This document shows, piece after piece, positions 37,401 through 42,788 of a stretch of 64,000 nt of DNA (within the stretch, counting starts at the first letter, position 1; the number at the start of each line of letters is the position of its first letter). The notes beneath the pieces are model-generated. The model had not been told where the DNA came from. It did not search any database and worked only from the letters and a program-made list of their open reading frames with translations. This stretch comes from Mycobacterium adipatum (GTDB lineage Bacteria > Actinomycetota > Actinomycetes > Mycobacteriales > Mycobacteriaceae): positions 5,394,001 to 5,458,000 of the forward strand of contig NZ_CP015596.1 in assembly GCF_001644575.1 (NCBI RefSeq). Reading direction: 5' to 3'. The translations under genes were made by a program, and so were the position numbers.

Positions 37401-39524
37401 GACACCGACGCCGACGGCAACACCCTCACCGCAACCCTGGTCAGCGGACCCACCCACGGCACCCTCACCCTCAACACCGACGGCACCTTCACCTACACCC
37501 CCACCACCAACTACAACGGCACCGACAGCTTCACCTACACCGCCACCGACGGCACCGCCACCAGCAACACCGCCACCGTCTCCATCACCATCAACGCCGT
37601 CAACGACGCCCCCGTCGCCGTCTCCAACAGCTACACCACCAACGAAGACACCCAACTGACCGGCAATGTCCTGACCAATGACACTGACGCAGAAGGCAAC
37701 ACGTTGACCGCAACGCTGGCCACCGGACCCACCCACGGCACCCTCACCCTCAACACCGACGGCACCTTCACCTACACACCCACCACCAACTACAACGGCA
37801 CCGACAGCTTCACCTACACCGCCACCGACGGCACCGCCACCAGCAACACCGCCACCGTCTCCATCACCATCAACGCCGTCAACGACGCCCCCGTCGCCGT
37901 CTCCAACAGCTACACCACCAACGAAGACACCCAACTGACCGGCAACGTGCTGACCAACGACACCGACGCCGACGGAAACACCCTCACCGCAACGCTGGTC
38001 ACCGGACCCACCCACGGCACCCTGACCCTCAACACCGACGGCACCTTCACCTACACCCCGACGGCCAACTACACGGGCTCCGATGTCTTCACCTACAAGG
38101 CCAACGACGGCACCGTCAACAGCAACACCGCGGTGGTCAGCATCACCGTCACCCCGGTCAACGACACCCCGGTCGCGGTGAACGACACCTACTCCACCAA
38201 CGAGGAATCCCCCCTCAACGGCAACGTCTTGAGCAATGACACCGACGCCGACGGCAACACCCTCACCGCCACCCTCGTCAGCGGACCGGCAAACGGCACC
38301 CTGACCCTCAACACCGACGGCACCTTCACCTACACACCCACCACCAACTACAACGGCACCGACAGCTTCACCTACACCGCGGGCGACGGCACCGCCACCA
38401 GCAACACCGCCACCGTCTCCATCACCGTCAACCCGGTGAACGACGCTCCGGTCGCCGCCAACGACTCCTACTCCACCAACGAAGATGTCCAGCTCGCCGG
38501 CAACGTGCTCAGCAATGACACCGACATCGACGGCAACACCCTCACCACCACCCTCGTCAGCGGGCCGGCAAACGGCACCCTGACCCTCAACACCGACGGC
38601 ACCTTCACCTACACACCCACCACCAACTACAACGGCACCGACAGCTTCACCTACACCGCCACCGACGGCGCGATCACCAGTAACACCGCCACCGTGACGG
38701 TGACGGTCAACGCCGTCAACGACGCGCCGGTCGCCACCAACGATTCCTACAGCACCAACCAGGGCATCGCGCTGAACGGCAACGTCCTGAGCAACGACAC
38801 CGACGCCGACGGCAACACGCTCACCGCGTCCGTGGTGGCCGGGCCTGCCCATGGGTCACTGACGCTGAATGCGAACGGCTCGTTCACCTACACGCCCGCC
38901 ACGAACTACAACGGCACCGACAGCTTCACCTACGTAGCCAACGACGGTACGGCGAACAGCACCGTAGCCACCGTCAGCATCACGATCGTCGACAACGTCG
39001 CCCCGACGGCAGTCGACGTCCAGACCACCAACGGCGGCTCCGCCGGTTACTTGGACCAGGGTGACACCATCACCTACACCTTCAGCGAGGCGATCGATCC
39101 GACGACGATCCTGGCTGGATGGGATGGTTCGACGACGAACATCGTGGTGCGCGGGTACAACGGCACCCTCTTGAACGGCCTCAACGACTATCTGCAGATC
39201 TACGACTCGACCAACAGCACGATATTGCCGCTGGGCACGGTCTATCTCGGCCGCCAGGACTATCTCGCCAGCTTGAGTGGCAGCGCCCCCGTCACGTACG
39301 GCGCGACCGGAACGGCGTCCACAATGACACTGAGCGGCAACACACTCACCATCGTGCTCGGCACATATGAAGCCGACCCATTCGGCGTGTACCGACAGTT
39401 CGCTCTGGGAACCGGCGCGATGGTCTGGACGCCCTCGACGGGTACGAGACCGGAGGACCTGGCCGGGAACGTGATGACGACGACGTCGGCCACCGAGTCC
39501 GGCACCGCGGACAGGGACTTCTGA
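22446..39524 (+). CDS. Giant secreted tandem cadherin/Big_9-like repeat protein (5,692 residues)
   Basis: One unbroken frame of 17 kb. TTG 22446 is the first start after an in-frame stop, with GGTGGGAG 6 nt upstream. Residues 1-80 are an extended signal peptide: a basic 50-residue lead, RYIGRVGGLAVALGVGAALT, and a likely cut after AHA (80). Residues 81-265 are a Thr/Pro/Ala/Ser linker. At 274-293 comes MWAMLASVVREFQRTFFNRS, then one divergent domain. Residues 408-5517 are 55 tandem domains, mostly 93 residues, each with an EDT-x-L-x-GNVL-x-ND-x-D-x-DGD-x-L acidic motif, GTLTLN-x-DG-x-FTYTP and DSFTYTA. These resemble Big_9/cadherin-like modules and the acidic motif suggests calcium binding. 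The last 175 residues are a different Ig-like domain (DQGDTITYTFSEAID). No LPXTG motif or C-terminal helix. Probable adhesin or matrix protein, by inference. Confidence 0.9.
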   Translation: MASSARRRDAGRNRARHHKHKNPARAQATYPTFRLDAPAATSTADNGSYGRYIGRVGGLAVALGVGAALTTGLGAGIAHAGPSTTKNTSHDSPTTPRTKSPKTAKTSPRTATRPAAPTADDPPDAVDETGPDATTDTPTQADLDATVATPASTADTSALTAAPPSSEPDRAYSDVSAPDSTPADPDASVLPTGSTPSAAISLPSPTDDTAPAPQGTGFGTNSSPAGAGTPSAASLAPVAAAPAAKTSVMQVFVSTLLSPFLAPGPAAPCQPPLMWAMLASVVREFQRTFFNRSPVVLPQDVTLVLEPDGTSSPTAFNGHDGDGDKLTYIVPARGVPGGPSHGWVTVDELTGTFTYTRDGNYTGPDQFTVTASDAGNGFHMHGLLGFLRPAWGHTDTTTITIDVVAAETPPTVNNDFFTTPEDIPVLGSVLSNDSDPNDETLTTTLLSEPSNGSVTLEQNGVFNYTPNPDWNGVDGFTYRASNRMASASASVSIVVTPVNKAPQTSDDLYTTTEDTAISGNVLNNDTDTDGDAITAGLVMPASHGNVQLNADGSFSYTPGANFHGTDGFSYVASDGSLSSAPTLVTITVTPVNDAPVAHNDSYAVNEDSILTGSVLPNDTDADGDSLAVSLGVGPAHGSLTLNPNGSFSYIPAANYNGTDSFTYTVTDGVATSNSATATITVNAVNDIPVASDASFSVNEDGSYTGTVSVNDVDGDSVTSVVVNGPAHGSLAFDGSGAFVYTPAANYTGTDSFTYTATDGVGTSSVARVSITVTPVNDTPVAVNDTFTANEDSILTGSVLSNDTDVDGNTLTATTVIGPSHGTLVLNADGSFSYTPDADYAGADSFAYVADDGTATSSVATVSITISPVNDAPVAGDDIFSINEDSSLTGNLLANDSDVDGDSLTASLTEGPGNGTLEFNSDGTFTYTPSANFNGVDWFTYTVSDGVLSSAPALVVVLVDPVNDVPAAGNDSYTVNEDSTLAGNVLSNDSDAESLSLTATLVSGPTHGTLTLYPNGSFTYTPAPNYKGTDSFTYTASDGTAISSVAVVSISVAPDNKVPVANADSYTGNEDSALAGNVLANDTDADGNTLTATLISGPAHGSLELNADGTFTYTPVLNYNGADSFTYTASDGTATSSVATVSITVSAVNDTPVAVGDAASTDEDTVLTGNVLSNDSDVDGNTLTASLVDGPANGTLTLNPDGSFTYTPDADFDGADSFTYTATDGTATSSVATVSITVNPVNDAPATVADSFTTDEDTVLTGNVLSNDTDNDGDTLAATLVDGPANGTLTLSPDGTFTYTPDTDFNGTDSFTYTAGDGTTTSPVATVSITVNPVNDAPTTVADSFTTDEDTDLTGNVLSNDTDIDADTLTATLVDGPANGTLTLNPDGTFTYTPDTNFNGTDSFTYTAGDGTATSSVATVSITVNPINDAPVAAGDTVSTNEDTVLTGNVLTNDSDTDGDTLTATLVDGPTNGTLTLNPDGTFTYTPDTNFNGTDSFTYTAGDGTATSSVATVSITVNAVNDAPVTVADSFTTDEDTVLTGNVLSNDSDVDGNTLTASLVDGPTNGTLTLNPDGSFTYTPDADFNGSDSFTYTAGDGTATSPVATVSITVNPLNDAPVTVADSFTTDEDTPLTGNVLSNDTDNDGDTLTATLVDGPTNGTLTLNPDGSFTYTPTANYNGADSFTYTAGDGTATSSVATVSITVNPVNDTPVTVADNFTTDEDTVLTGNVLTNDSDIDGNTLTATLVDGPTNGTLTLNPDGSFTYTPDTNYNGADSFTYTASDGTATSSVATVSITVSPINDTPVAAGDTVSTNEDTVLTGNVLTNDSDVDGDTLTATLVDGPANGTLTLNADGSFTYTPDADFNGADSFTYTATDGTATSSVATVSITVDPVNDAPVAAGDTLSTDEDTVLGGNVLSNDSDVDGDTLTATLVDGPANGTLTLNADGSFTYTPNTDFNGADSFTYTAGDGTATSSVATVSITVNPVNDSPATINDSFTTDEDTPLSGNVLSNDSDVDGNTLTATLVDGPTNGTLTLNADGSFTYTPTANFNGADSFTYTAGDGTATSPVATVSITVSPVNDTPVTADDTVSTNEDTTLTGNVLSNDTDNDGDTLTATLVDGPTNGTLTLNPDGSFTYTPTANFNGAESFTYTATDGTATSPVATVSITVNPVNDTPVTVDDSVSTNEDTALTGNVLSNDSDSDGDTLTATLVDGPANGTLTLNPDGSFTYTPDADFNGADSFTYTASDGTATSSVATVSITVSAANDTPATVADSFTTNEDTALTGNVLTNDSDVDGDSLTATLVDGPTNGTLILNADGTFTYTPTANFNGTDSFTYTATDGTSTSSVATVSITVNPVNDAPVAAGDAVSTNEDTPLSGNVLTNDSDVDGGTLTATLVDGPANGTLSLNADGTFTYTPDTDFSGSDSFTYTASDGTATSSVATVSITVDPVNDAPVAAGDTVSTNEDTPLSGNVLSNDSDVDGDSLTATLVDGPANGTLTLNPDGSFTYTPNTDFNGADSFTYTASDATATSSVATVSITIAAVNDAPVAVGDTFTTDEDTVLTGNVLSNDSDTDGDTLTVTLVDGPANGTLTLNPDGSFTYTPTANYNGSDSFTYTAGDGTATSSVATVSITVNPVNDAPAAVGDAVSTDEDTVFTGNVLSNDSDIDGDTLTATLVDGPTNGTLTLNADGSFTYTPTANFNGADSFTYTAGDGTATSSVATVSITVNPVNDAPATINDSFTTDEDAPLSGNVLSNDSDVDGNTLTATVVDGPTNGTLTLNPDGTFTYTPDADFNGSDSFTYTAGDGTATSSVATVSITVNPVNDAPVAVSDTFTTDEDTVLTGNVLSNDSDTDGDTLTVTLVDGPANGTLTLNPDGSFTYTPTANYNGSDSFTYTAGDGTATSSVATVSITVNPVNDAPAAVGDAVSTDEDTVFTGNVLSNDSDIDGDTLTATLVDGPTNGTLTLNADGSFTYTPTANFNGADSFTYTAGDGTATSSVATVSITVNPVNDAPATINDSFTTDEDAPLSGNVLSNDSDVDGNTLTATVVDGPTNGTLTLNPDGTFTYTPDADFNGSDSFTYTAGDGTATSSVATVSITVNPVNDAPVAVSDTFTTDEDTVLTGNVLSNDSDTDGDTLTVTLVDGPANGTLTLNPDGSFTYTPTANYNGSDSFTYTAGDGTATSSVATVSITVNPVNDAPAAVGDAVSTDEDTVFTGNVLSNDSDIDGDTLTATLVDGPTNGTLTLNADGSFTYTPTANFNGADSFTYTAGDGTATSSVATVSITVNPVDDAPATINDSFTTDEDAPLSGNVLSNDSDVDGNTLTATVVDGPTNGTLTLNADGTFTYTPDTNFNGTDSFTYTAGDGTTTSSVATVSITVDPVNDAPIAVGDAVSTDEDTVLAGNVLSNDSDVDGDTLTATLVDGPTNGTLTLNSDGSFTYTPDADFNGADSFTYTATDGTATSSVATVSITVNPVNDAPVTVDDSVSTNEDTVLTGNVLSNDSDVDGDTLTATLVDGPTHGTLTLNADGSFTYTPDADFNGADSFTYTATDGTATSSVATVSITVNPVNDAPVAADDTFSTDEDTPLSGNVLSNDSDVDADTLTATLVDGPANGTLTLNADGSFTYTPDADFNGADSFTYTATDGTATSSVATVSITVDPVNDAPVAADDTFSTDEDTPLNGNVLSNDSDVDADTLTATLVDGPANGTLTLNADGSFTYTPDADFNGADSFTYTATDGTATSSVATVSITVNPVNDTPVAAGDTFSTNEDTPLSGNVLTNDSDVDGDTLTAALVDGPANGTLTLNADGSFTYTPDADFNGADSFTYTATDGTATSSVATVSITVNPVNDAPVAAGDTLSTDEDTVLGGNVLSNDSDVDGDTLTATLVDGPTHGTLTLNPDGSFTYTPTANYNGADSFTYTAADGTATSSVATVSITVNPVNNTPVTVNDTLSTNEDTVLTGNVLTNDSDTDGDTLTATVVDGPTNGTLTLNPDGTFTYTPDTNFNGADSFTYTAGDGTATSSVATVSITVNPVNDTPVAAGDTVSTNEDTPLSGNVLSNDTDIDGDTLTATLVDGPTNGTLTLNADGTFTYTPDADFNGADSFTYTATDGTATSSVATVSITVNPVNDTPVTVNDTLSTDEDTVLTGNVLTNDSDTDGDTLTATVVDGPTNGTLTLNPDGTFTYTPDTNFNGADSFTYTAGDGTATSSVATVSITVNPVNDTPVAAGDTVSTNEDTPLSGNVLSNDTDIDGDTLTATLVDGPTNGTLTLNADGTFTYTPDADFNGADSFTYTATDGTATSSVATVSITVNPVNDTPVTVNDTLSTDEDTVLTGNVLTNDSDTDGDTLTATVVDGPTNGTLTLNPDGSFTYTPDTNFNGTDSFTYTATDGTATSSVATVSITVDPVNDAPVAAGDTASTDEDTVLTGNVLTNDSDVDGDTLTATLVDGPANGTLTLNADGSFTYTPDTNFNGTDSFTYTAGDGTATSSVATVSITVNPVNDAPVAVGDAVTTDEDTVLTGNVLTNDSDVDGDTLTATLVNGPANGTLTLNPDGSFTYTPTANFNGTDSFTYTATDGTATSDTATVSITVNPVNDAPVAVDDSFSTDEDSILTGTVLSNDTDTESDTLTATLVDGPTNGTLTLNADGTFTYTPTANYNGTDSFTYTATDGTATSNTATVTITVNAVNDAPVAEDDSFTFDEDNSLSASVLSNDSDIDGDTLTTTLVDGPTNGTLTLNADGTFTYTPDADYNGTDSFTYTVSDGTSTSSVAAVSITVDPINDAPIANNDSYSIGEDSTLTGNVLTNDTDADGNTLTATLVDGPTHGTLTLNADGSFTYTPTTDYTGIDSFSYRTSDGSETSNTALVTIAVTAVNDAPIAADDSFSTNEDTQVSGNVLTNDTDADGDILTATLVSGPTHGTLTLNADGTFTYTPTANYNGTDSFTYAAGDGSVTDNALVTISITSVNDTPVAAGDTLSINEDSILTGNVLSNDTDADGNTLTATLVSGPTHGTLTLNTDGTFTYTPTTNYNGTDSFTYTATDGTATSNTATVSITINAVNDAPVAVSNSYTTNEDTQLTGNVLTNDTDAEGNTLTATLATGPTHGTLTLNTDGTFTYTPTTNYNGTDSFTYTATDGTATSNTATVSITINAVNDAPVAVSNSYTTNEDTQLTGNVLTNDTDADGNTLTATLVTGPTHGTLTLNTDGTFTYTPTANYTGSDVFTYKANDGTVNSNTAVVSITVTPVNDTPVAVNDTYSTNEESPLNGNVLSNDTDADGNTLTATLVSGPANGTLTLNTDGTFTYTPTTNYNGTDSFTYTAGDGTATSNTATVSITVNPVNDAPVAANDSYSTNEDVQLAGNVLSNDTDIDGNTLTTTLVSGPANGTLTLNTDGTFTYTPTTNYNGTDSFTYTATDGAITSNTATVTVTVNAVNDAPVATNDSYSTNQGIALNGNVLSNDTDADGNTLTASVVAGPAHGSLTLNANGSFTYTPATNYNGTDSFTYVANDGTANSTVATVSITIVDNVAPTAVDVQTTNGGSAGYLDQGDTITYTFSEAIDPTTILAGWDGSTTNIVVRGYNGTLLNGLNDYLQIYDSTNSTILPLGTVYLGRQDYLASLSGSAPVTYGATGTASTMTLSGNTLTIVLGTYEADPFGVYRQFALGTGAMVWTPSTGTRPEDLAGNVMTTTSATESGTADRDF
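30075..32585 (+). repeat. Three near-identical 837-nt (three-domain) duplications
   Basis: Units 24-26, 27-29 and 30-32 form three consecutive blocks (30075-30911, 30912-31748, 31749-32585) that repeat the domain order DAPVAV-, DAPAAV-, DAPATI-. The last two blocks are almost identical in DNA; visible differences include one silent change (acacca/acgccc) and one Asn-to-Asp change giving VDDAP. This is a recent segmental amplification within the array. Confidence 0.9.
34260..35654 (+). repeat. 558-nt (two-domain) duplication with a partial third copy
   Basis: Units 39-40 (34260-34817) and 41-42 (34818-35375) are nearly identical, with an early Asn/Asp codon change (agcaccaac/agcaccgac). Unit 43 (35376-35654) begins as a third copy but diverges part way, from the ggctcgttc codons near 35531. 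It looks like an unequal exchange that ended inside a domain. Confidence 0.88.
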
Positions 39525-39544
39525 CCACCCAGCAACGACTGAGA

Positions 39545-39568
39545 CGGCCCACCGCGGTGTATGGGCCG
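39545..39568 (+). terminator. Weak hairpin after the giant gene
   Basis: CGGCCCA pairs with TGGGCCG around a 10-nt loop that itself contains CCGCGG, 20 nt past the giant gene's stop. There is no T-tract. It overlaps the upstream ATG (39561) that could otherwise be taken as the recC start. Confidence 0.3.
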
Positions 39569-39611
39569 GGAGCACCCGGCGCTGTCGTACCTGCCCACTA
39601 CGCTGAGTTCG

Positions 39612-42600
39612 ATGGCTCTGCACCTGCACCGCGCCGAGCGGACGGATCAGCTCGCCGACGGCCTGGGCGCGATGCTGGCCCAACCGCTGGCGGACCCGTT
39701 TGCGACCGAGCTGGTATTGGTGCCCGCCAAGGGGGTCGAGCGGTGGCTCAGCCAACGGCTGTCCAATCGGTTGGGCATCTGCGCCGGAGTGCAGTTCCGC
39801 AACCCCCGCTCCTTGATCGCCGAATTGACCGGCACCTCGACCACCGACCCGTGGGCCGCCGATGCGATGGTCTGGCCACTGCTTGCCGTCATCGACGAAA
39901 GCCTCGACGAACCCTGGTGCGCCACGCTCGCCGCCCACCTGGGCCACCACGCGGCCGGGGAGGAACGCGAACTCCGGCAGGGTCGCCGCTACGCCGTCGC
40001 CAGACGCCTCGCCGGTCTCTACGCCTCCTACGCACGGCAACGGCCGGCGCTGCTCACCGGCTGGGACGGGCTACCCGAGGACCTGTCCTGGCAGAAGCCG
40101 TTGTGGGACAAGTTGGTCGCGCGGATCGCCGCCCCGGCACCGCACGTTCGGCAGGACGAGACAGTGGCCCGGCTCCGGGACTCCCGCACCGACCTGCCGG
40201 AGCGGATCTCACTGTTCGGGCACACCCGGCTGCCCGCGACCGAGATCGAACTGCTGGCCGCACTGTCCAGCCACCACGATCTGCACCTGTGGCTGCCGCA
40301 CCCCAGCCAGCCGCTCTGGCAAGCGCTGCGCGGCACCAAGAGAACCATCCCGCGCCGCGACGACACCAGTCACCGCCACGTCGGGCATCCGCTGCTGGCC
40401 ACCCTCGGCCGCGACCTGCGTGAACTCCAGCGTGCGTTGCCCGAGCCGGAAACCGACGAATACCTCTCCTCTGCAACATATCCCGATACTCTGCTGGGTT
40501 GGCTACAATCCGACATCGCCGCCGACGCGGTACGCCCGGCCGGCCGGACTCTCCGGAGAACCGACCGTTCGGTGCAACTACACGCCTGCCACGGCCCGGC
40601 CCGCCAGATCGATGTGCTACGCGAAGTACTGCTGGGCCTGCTCGCCGACGACCCGACGCTGGAGCCCCGCGACATCCTGGTGATGTGCCCGGACATCGAG
40701 AGTTACGCGCCCCTGATCACCGCCGGGTTCGGCCTCGGTGAGGTGGTGCGCAACGCCCACCCCGCCCATCGGCTGCGGGTGCGGCTCGCCGATCGCGCTC
40801 TGGTGCAGACGAATCCGCTGCTGAGCGTGGCGGCGCAACTGCTGGCGCTCGCGGGCGGCCGCGCCGGGGCCAGCGAGGTCCTCGACATCGCCTCGACCGC
40901 GGCGGTGCGGGCCCGCTTCTCCTTCACCGATGACGACCTGGACGCCATCACCGGCTGGGTGCGCGAGGCCAACATCCGCTGGGGCTTCGACCAGCAGCAC
41001 CGAGCCCCCTACGGCGTCGAGTTCCTCCACAACACCTGGCGCTTCGGCATCGACCGCGTGCTTGCCGGGGTCGCCATGTCCGACGACTCCCGCGCCTGGT
41101 TGGGCACCACACTGCCGCTCGACGATGTCAGCAGCAACCGAGTGGAACTGGCAGGCCGATTCGCCGATTTCGTCGAAAAACTCACCGACACCGTCGGAGC
41201 CCTGAGCGGCACTCATCCCCTGGCCGACTGGTTGGCAGCGCTCACCGACGGCATCGACGCCCTGGCGTTCGACGACGAGGAATGGCCGGCCGCCCAGCTG
41301 CGGCGCGAGTTCGCCGACATCGCCGAGAACTCGGGTGGAGCAACATCGACAGCATTGCGGCTCAGCGATATTCGCGCCCTGCTGGATCGCCACCTGGCCG
41401 GCCGGCCGACGCGCGCCAACTTTCGAACCGGCACGTTGACGGTCTGCACCATGGTGCCCATGCGATCGGTGCCGCATCGGGTGGTGTGCCTGGTCGGCCT
41501 GGACGACGGCGCGTTCCCCAGGCTCGGCGCCGTCGACGGTGACGACGTGCTGGCCCGAAACCCGATGACCGGCGAGCGCGATATCCGTTCCGAGGACCGC
41601 CAGTTGCTGCTCGACGCGATCGGCTCGGCCACCCAGACCTTGGTGATCACCTACACCGGCGCCAACGAGTACACCGGGCAGCCGCGGCCACCCGCGGTGC
41701 CGATCGCCGAGCTGATCGACACTCTGGCAGCCACCGTCACCGGCCCGCTCGATCACCTGGTGACACGACATCCTCTGCAGCCCTTTGATATCCAAAATGT
41801 GCAACCGGACGCACTGGTCCCCGACACACCGTTCACCTTCGACCGGACCGTGCTCGACACGGCACGGGCCATGGCCGGCCAACGCGCCCCCCAACCCGTG
41901 TTCGTATCCGGGCCACTACCGGCGCCGCCGACCGAGGATGTATCGCTGGCCGACCTCGTCGCGTTCTTCAAGAACCCGGTCAAGGGTTTCTTCCGCGCGC
42001 TGGACTACACCCTGCCATGGGATGTCGACGGGGTGTCCGACGTGATGCCGGTCGAGATCGACGCGTTACAGGAGTGGACTGTCGGCGACCGTATGCTCGG
42101 CGACATCCTGCGCGGAATGACCCCGCAGGACGCCCAGCAAGCCGAATGGCGGCGCGGCACACTGCCACCGGGCAAGCTGGGCTGGCGACGCGCCATCGAA
42201 CTGCGCGACCAGGCCGCACTGCTGGCGGCCGAGGCGCTGCGTTACCGCCGGACCGACGGCCGGGCATTCGACGTGGACATCGACCTCGGCGCGGGACGGC
42301 GGCTGACCGGGACGGTCAACAATGTGTTCGGCGACCACCTGGTCGGCGTCCCGACATACTCAAAACTCGGTGGTCAGCACCTGCTGGCATCGTGGATTCC
42401 GTTGCTGGCGTTGACCGCTCAGCGCGGACAGCGGTGGTCGGCGGTGTGCATCGGCCGTCCCCCGCGCGGCACCACCCCGCGGGTACAGCGCCTCGACGGT
42501 CCCAACGACGCCGTCAGCCTGCTCGGTGATCTGGTGGCGATGTACGACGAGGGCCGCCGCCGCCCGCTGCCGCTGCCGATCAAGACCTCCTACGCCTGGG

Positions 42601-42788
42601 CCGGTGCGGTCCAGGCCGGTGACGACCCGGCGCAGGCGGCCAACTACCGCTGGCGCAATGAGCGCGACGACCCGGCGGTCGAACGGGTCTGGGGCCGCGA
42701 CCCCGATCTGAGTGATCTCACCGGACTCGACGAGTACGCCCGACGGCTTTGGCTTCCACTGCTGCACGCCGAAGGCGGATCAGCGTGA
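39612..42788 (+). CDS. recC: Exodeoxyribonuclease V subunit gamma (RecC)
   Basis: About 1,058-residue RecC, the scaffold and Chi-scanning subunit of the RecBCD helicase-nuclease. It starts MALHLHRAERTDQLADGLGA, which I recall as the mycobacterial RecC beginning, so I prefer 39612 to the in-frame ATG at 39561. Conserved internal segments include HACHGPARQIDVLREVLLGL, GTLTVCTMVPMRSVPHRVVC, EPMTGERDIRSEDRQLLLDA-like sequence and FFRALDYTLPWDVD. Its stop overlaps the recB GTG by 4 nt. In mycobacteria RecBCD serves mainly single-strand annealing while AdnAB resects ends for recombination (established knowledge). Confidence 0.96.
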   Translation: MALHLHRAERTDQLADGLGAMLAQPLADPFATELVLVPAKGVERWLSQRLSNRLGICAGVQFRNPRSLIAELTGTSTTDPWAADAMVWPLLAVIDESLDEPWCATLAAHLGHHAAGEERELRQGRRYAVARRLAGLYASYARQRPALLTGWDGLPEDLSWQKPLWDKLVARIAAPAPHVRQDETVARLRDSRTDLPERISLFGHTRLPATEIELLAALSSHHDLHLWLPHPSQPLWQALRGTKRTIPRRDDTSHRHVGHPLLATLGRDLRELQRALPEPETDEYLSSATYPDTLLGWLQSDIAADAVRPAGRTLRRTDRSVQLHACHGPARQIDVLREVLLGLLADDPTLEPRDILVMCPDIESYAPLITAGFGLGEVVRNAHPAHRLRVRLADRALVQTNPLLSVAAQLLALAGGRAGASEVLDIASTAAVRARFSFTDDDLDAITGWVREANIRWGFDQQHRAPYGVEFLHNTWRFGIDRVLAGVAMSDDSRAWLGTTLPLDDVSSNRVELAGRFADFVEKLTDTVGALSGTHPLADWLAALTDGIDALAFDDEEWPAAQLRREFADIAENSGGATSTALRLSDIRALLDRHLAGRPTRANFRTGTLTVCTMVPMRSVPHRVVCLVGLDDGAFPRLGAVDGDDVLARNPMTGERDIRSEDRQLLLDAIGSATQTLVITYTGANEYTGQPRPPAVPIAELIDTLAATVTGPLDHLVTRHPLQPFDIQNVQPDALVPDTPFTFDRTVLDTARAMAGQRAPQPVFVSGPLPAPPTEDVSLADLVAFFKNPVKGFFRALDYTLPWDVDGVSDVMPVEIDALQEWTVGDRMLGDILRGMTPQDAQQAEWRRGTLPPGKLGWRRAIELRDQAALLAAEALRYRRTDGRAFDVDIDLGAGRRLTGTVNNVFGDHLVGVPTYSKLGGQHLLASWIPLLALTAQRGQRWSAVCIGRPPRGTTPRVQRLDGPNDAVSLLGDLVAMYDEGRRRPLPLPIKTSYAWAGAVQAGDDPAQAANYRWRNERDDPAVERVWGRDPDLSDLTGLDEYARRLWLPLLHAEGGSA

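Larger units (their letters stand above)
23667..38996 (+). repeat. 55-copy tandem array of about 279-nt coding repeats
   Basis: Fifty-five consecutive units counted directly from the translation. All are 93 codons except unit 1 (92), unit 4 (91), unit 49 (92) and unit 55 (92). These lengths add up exactly to 15,330 nt, which supports the count. The reading frame and phase are kept throughout. Units 1-8 and roughly 47-55 differ clearly from each other, while units 9-46 are much more alike even at silent sites. Confidence 0.95.

Noticed and set aside
36990..38852. 620-codon minus-strand frame rich in Gly/Val/Asp
   Set aside because: Same shadow effect over the tandem repeats; low-complexity translation without any domain.
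23667..38996. Regular repeats considered as CRISPR or satellite DNA
   Set aside because: The unit is 279 nt, has no spacers, keeps one reading frame and encodes a recognisable domain.
39561..39611. ATG 39561 as the recC start
   Set aside because: It falls in a hairpin and lacks a good ribosome site; MALHLHRAER at 39612 matches the family's beginning as I recall it.
40617..41894. 425-codon minus-strand frame inside recC
   Set aside because: Antisense shadow of a strongly conserved RecC.
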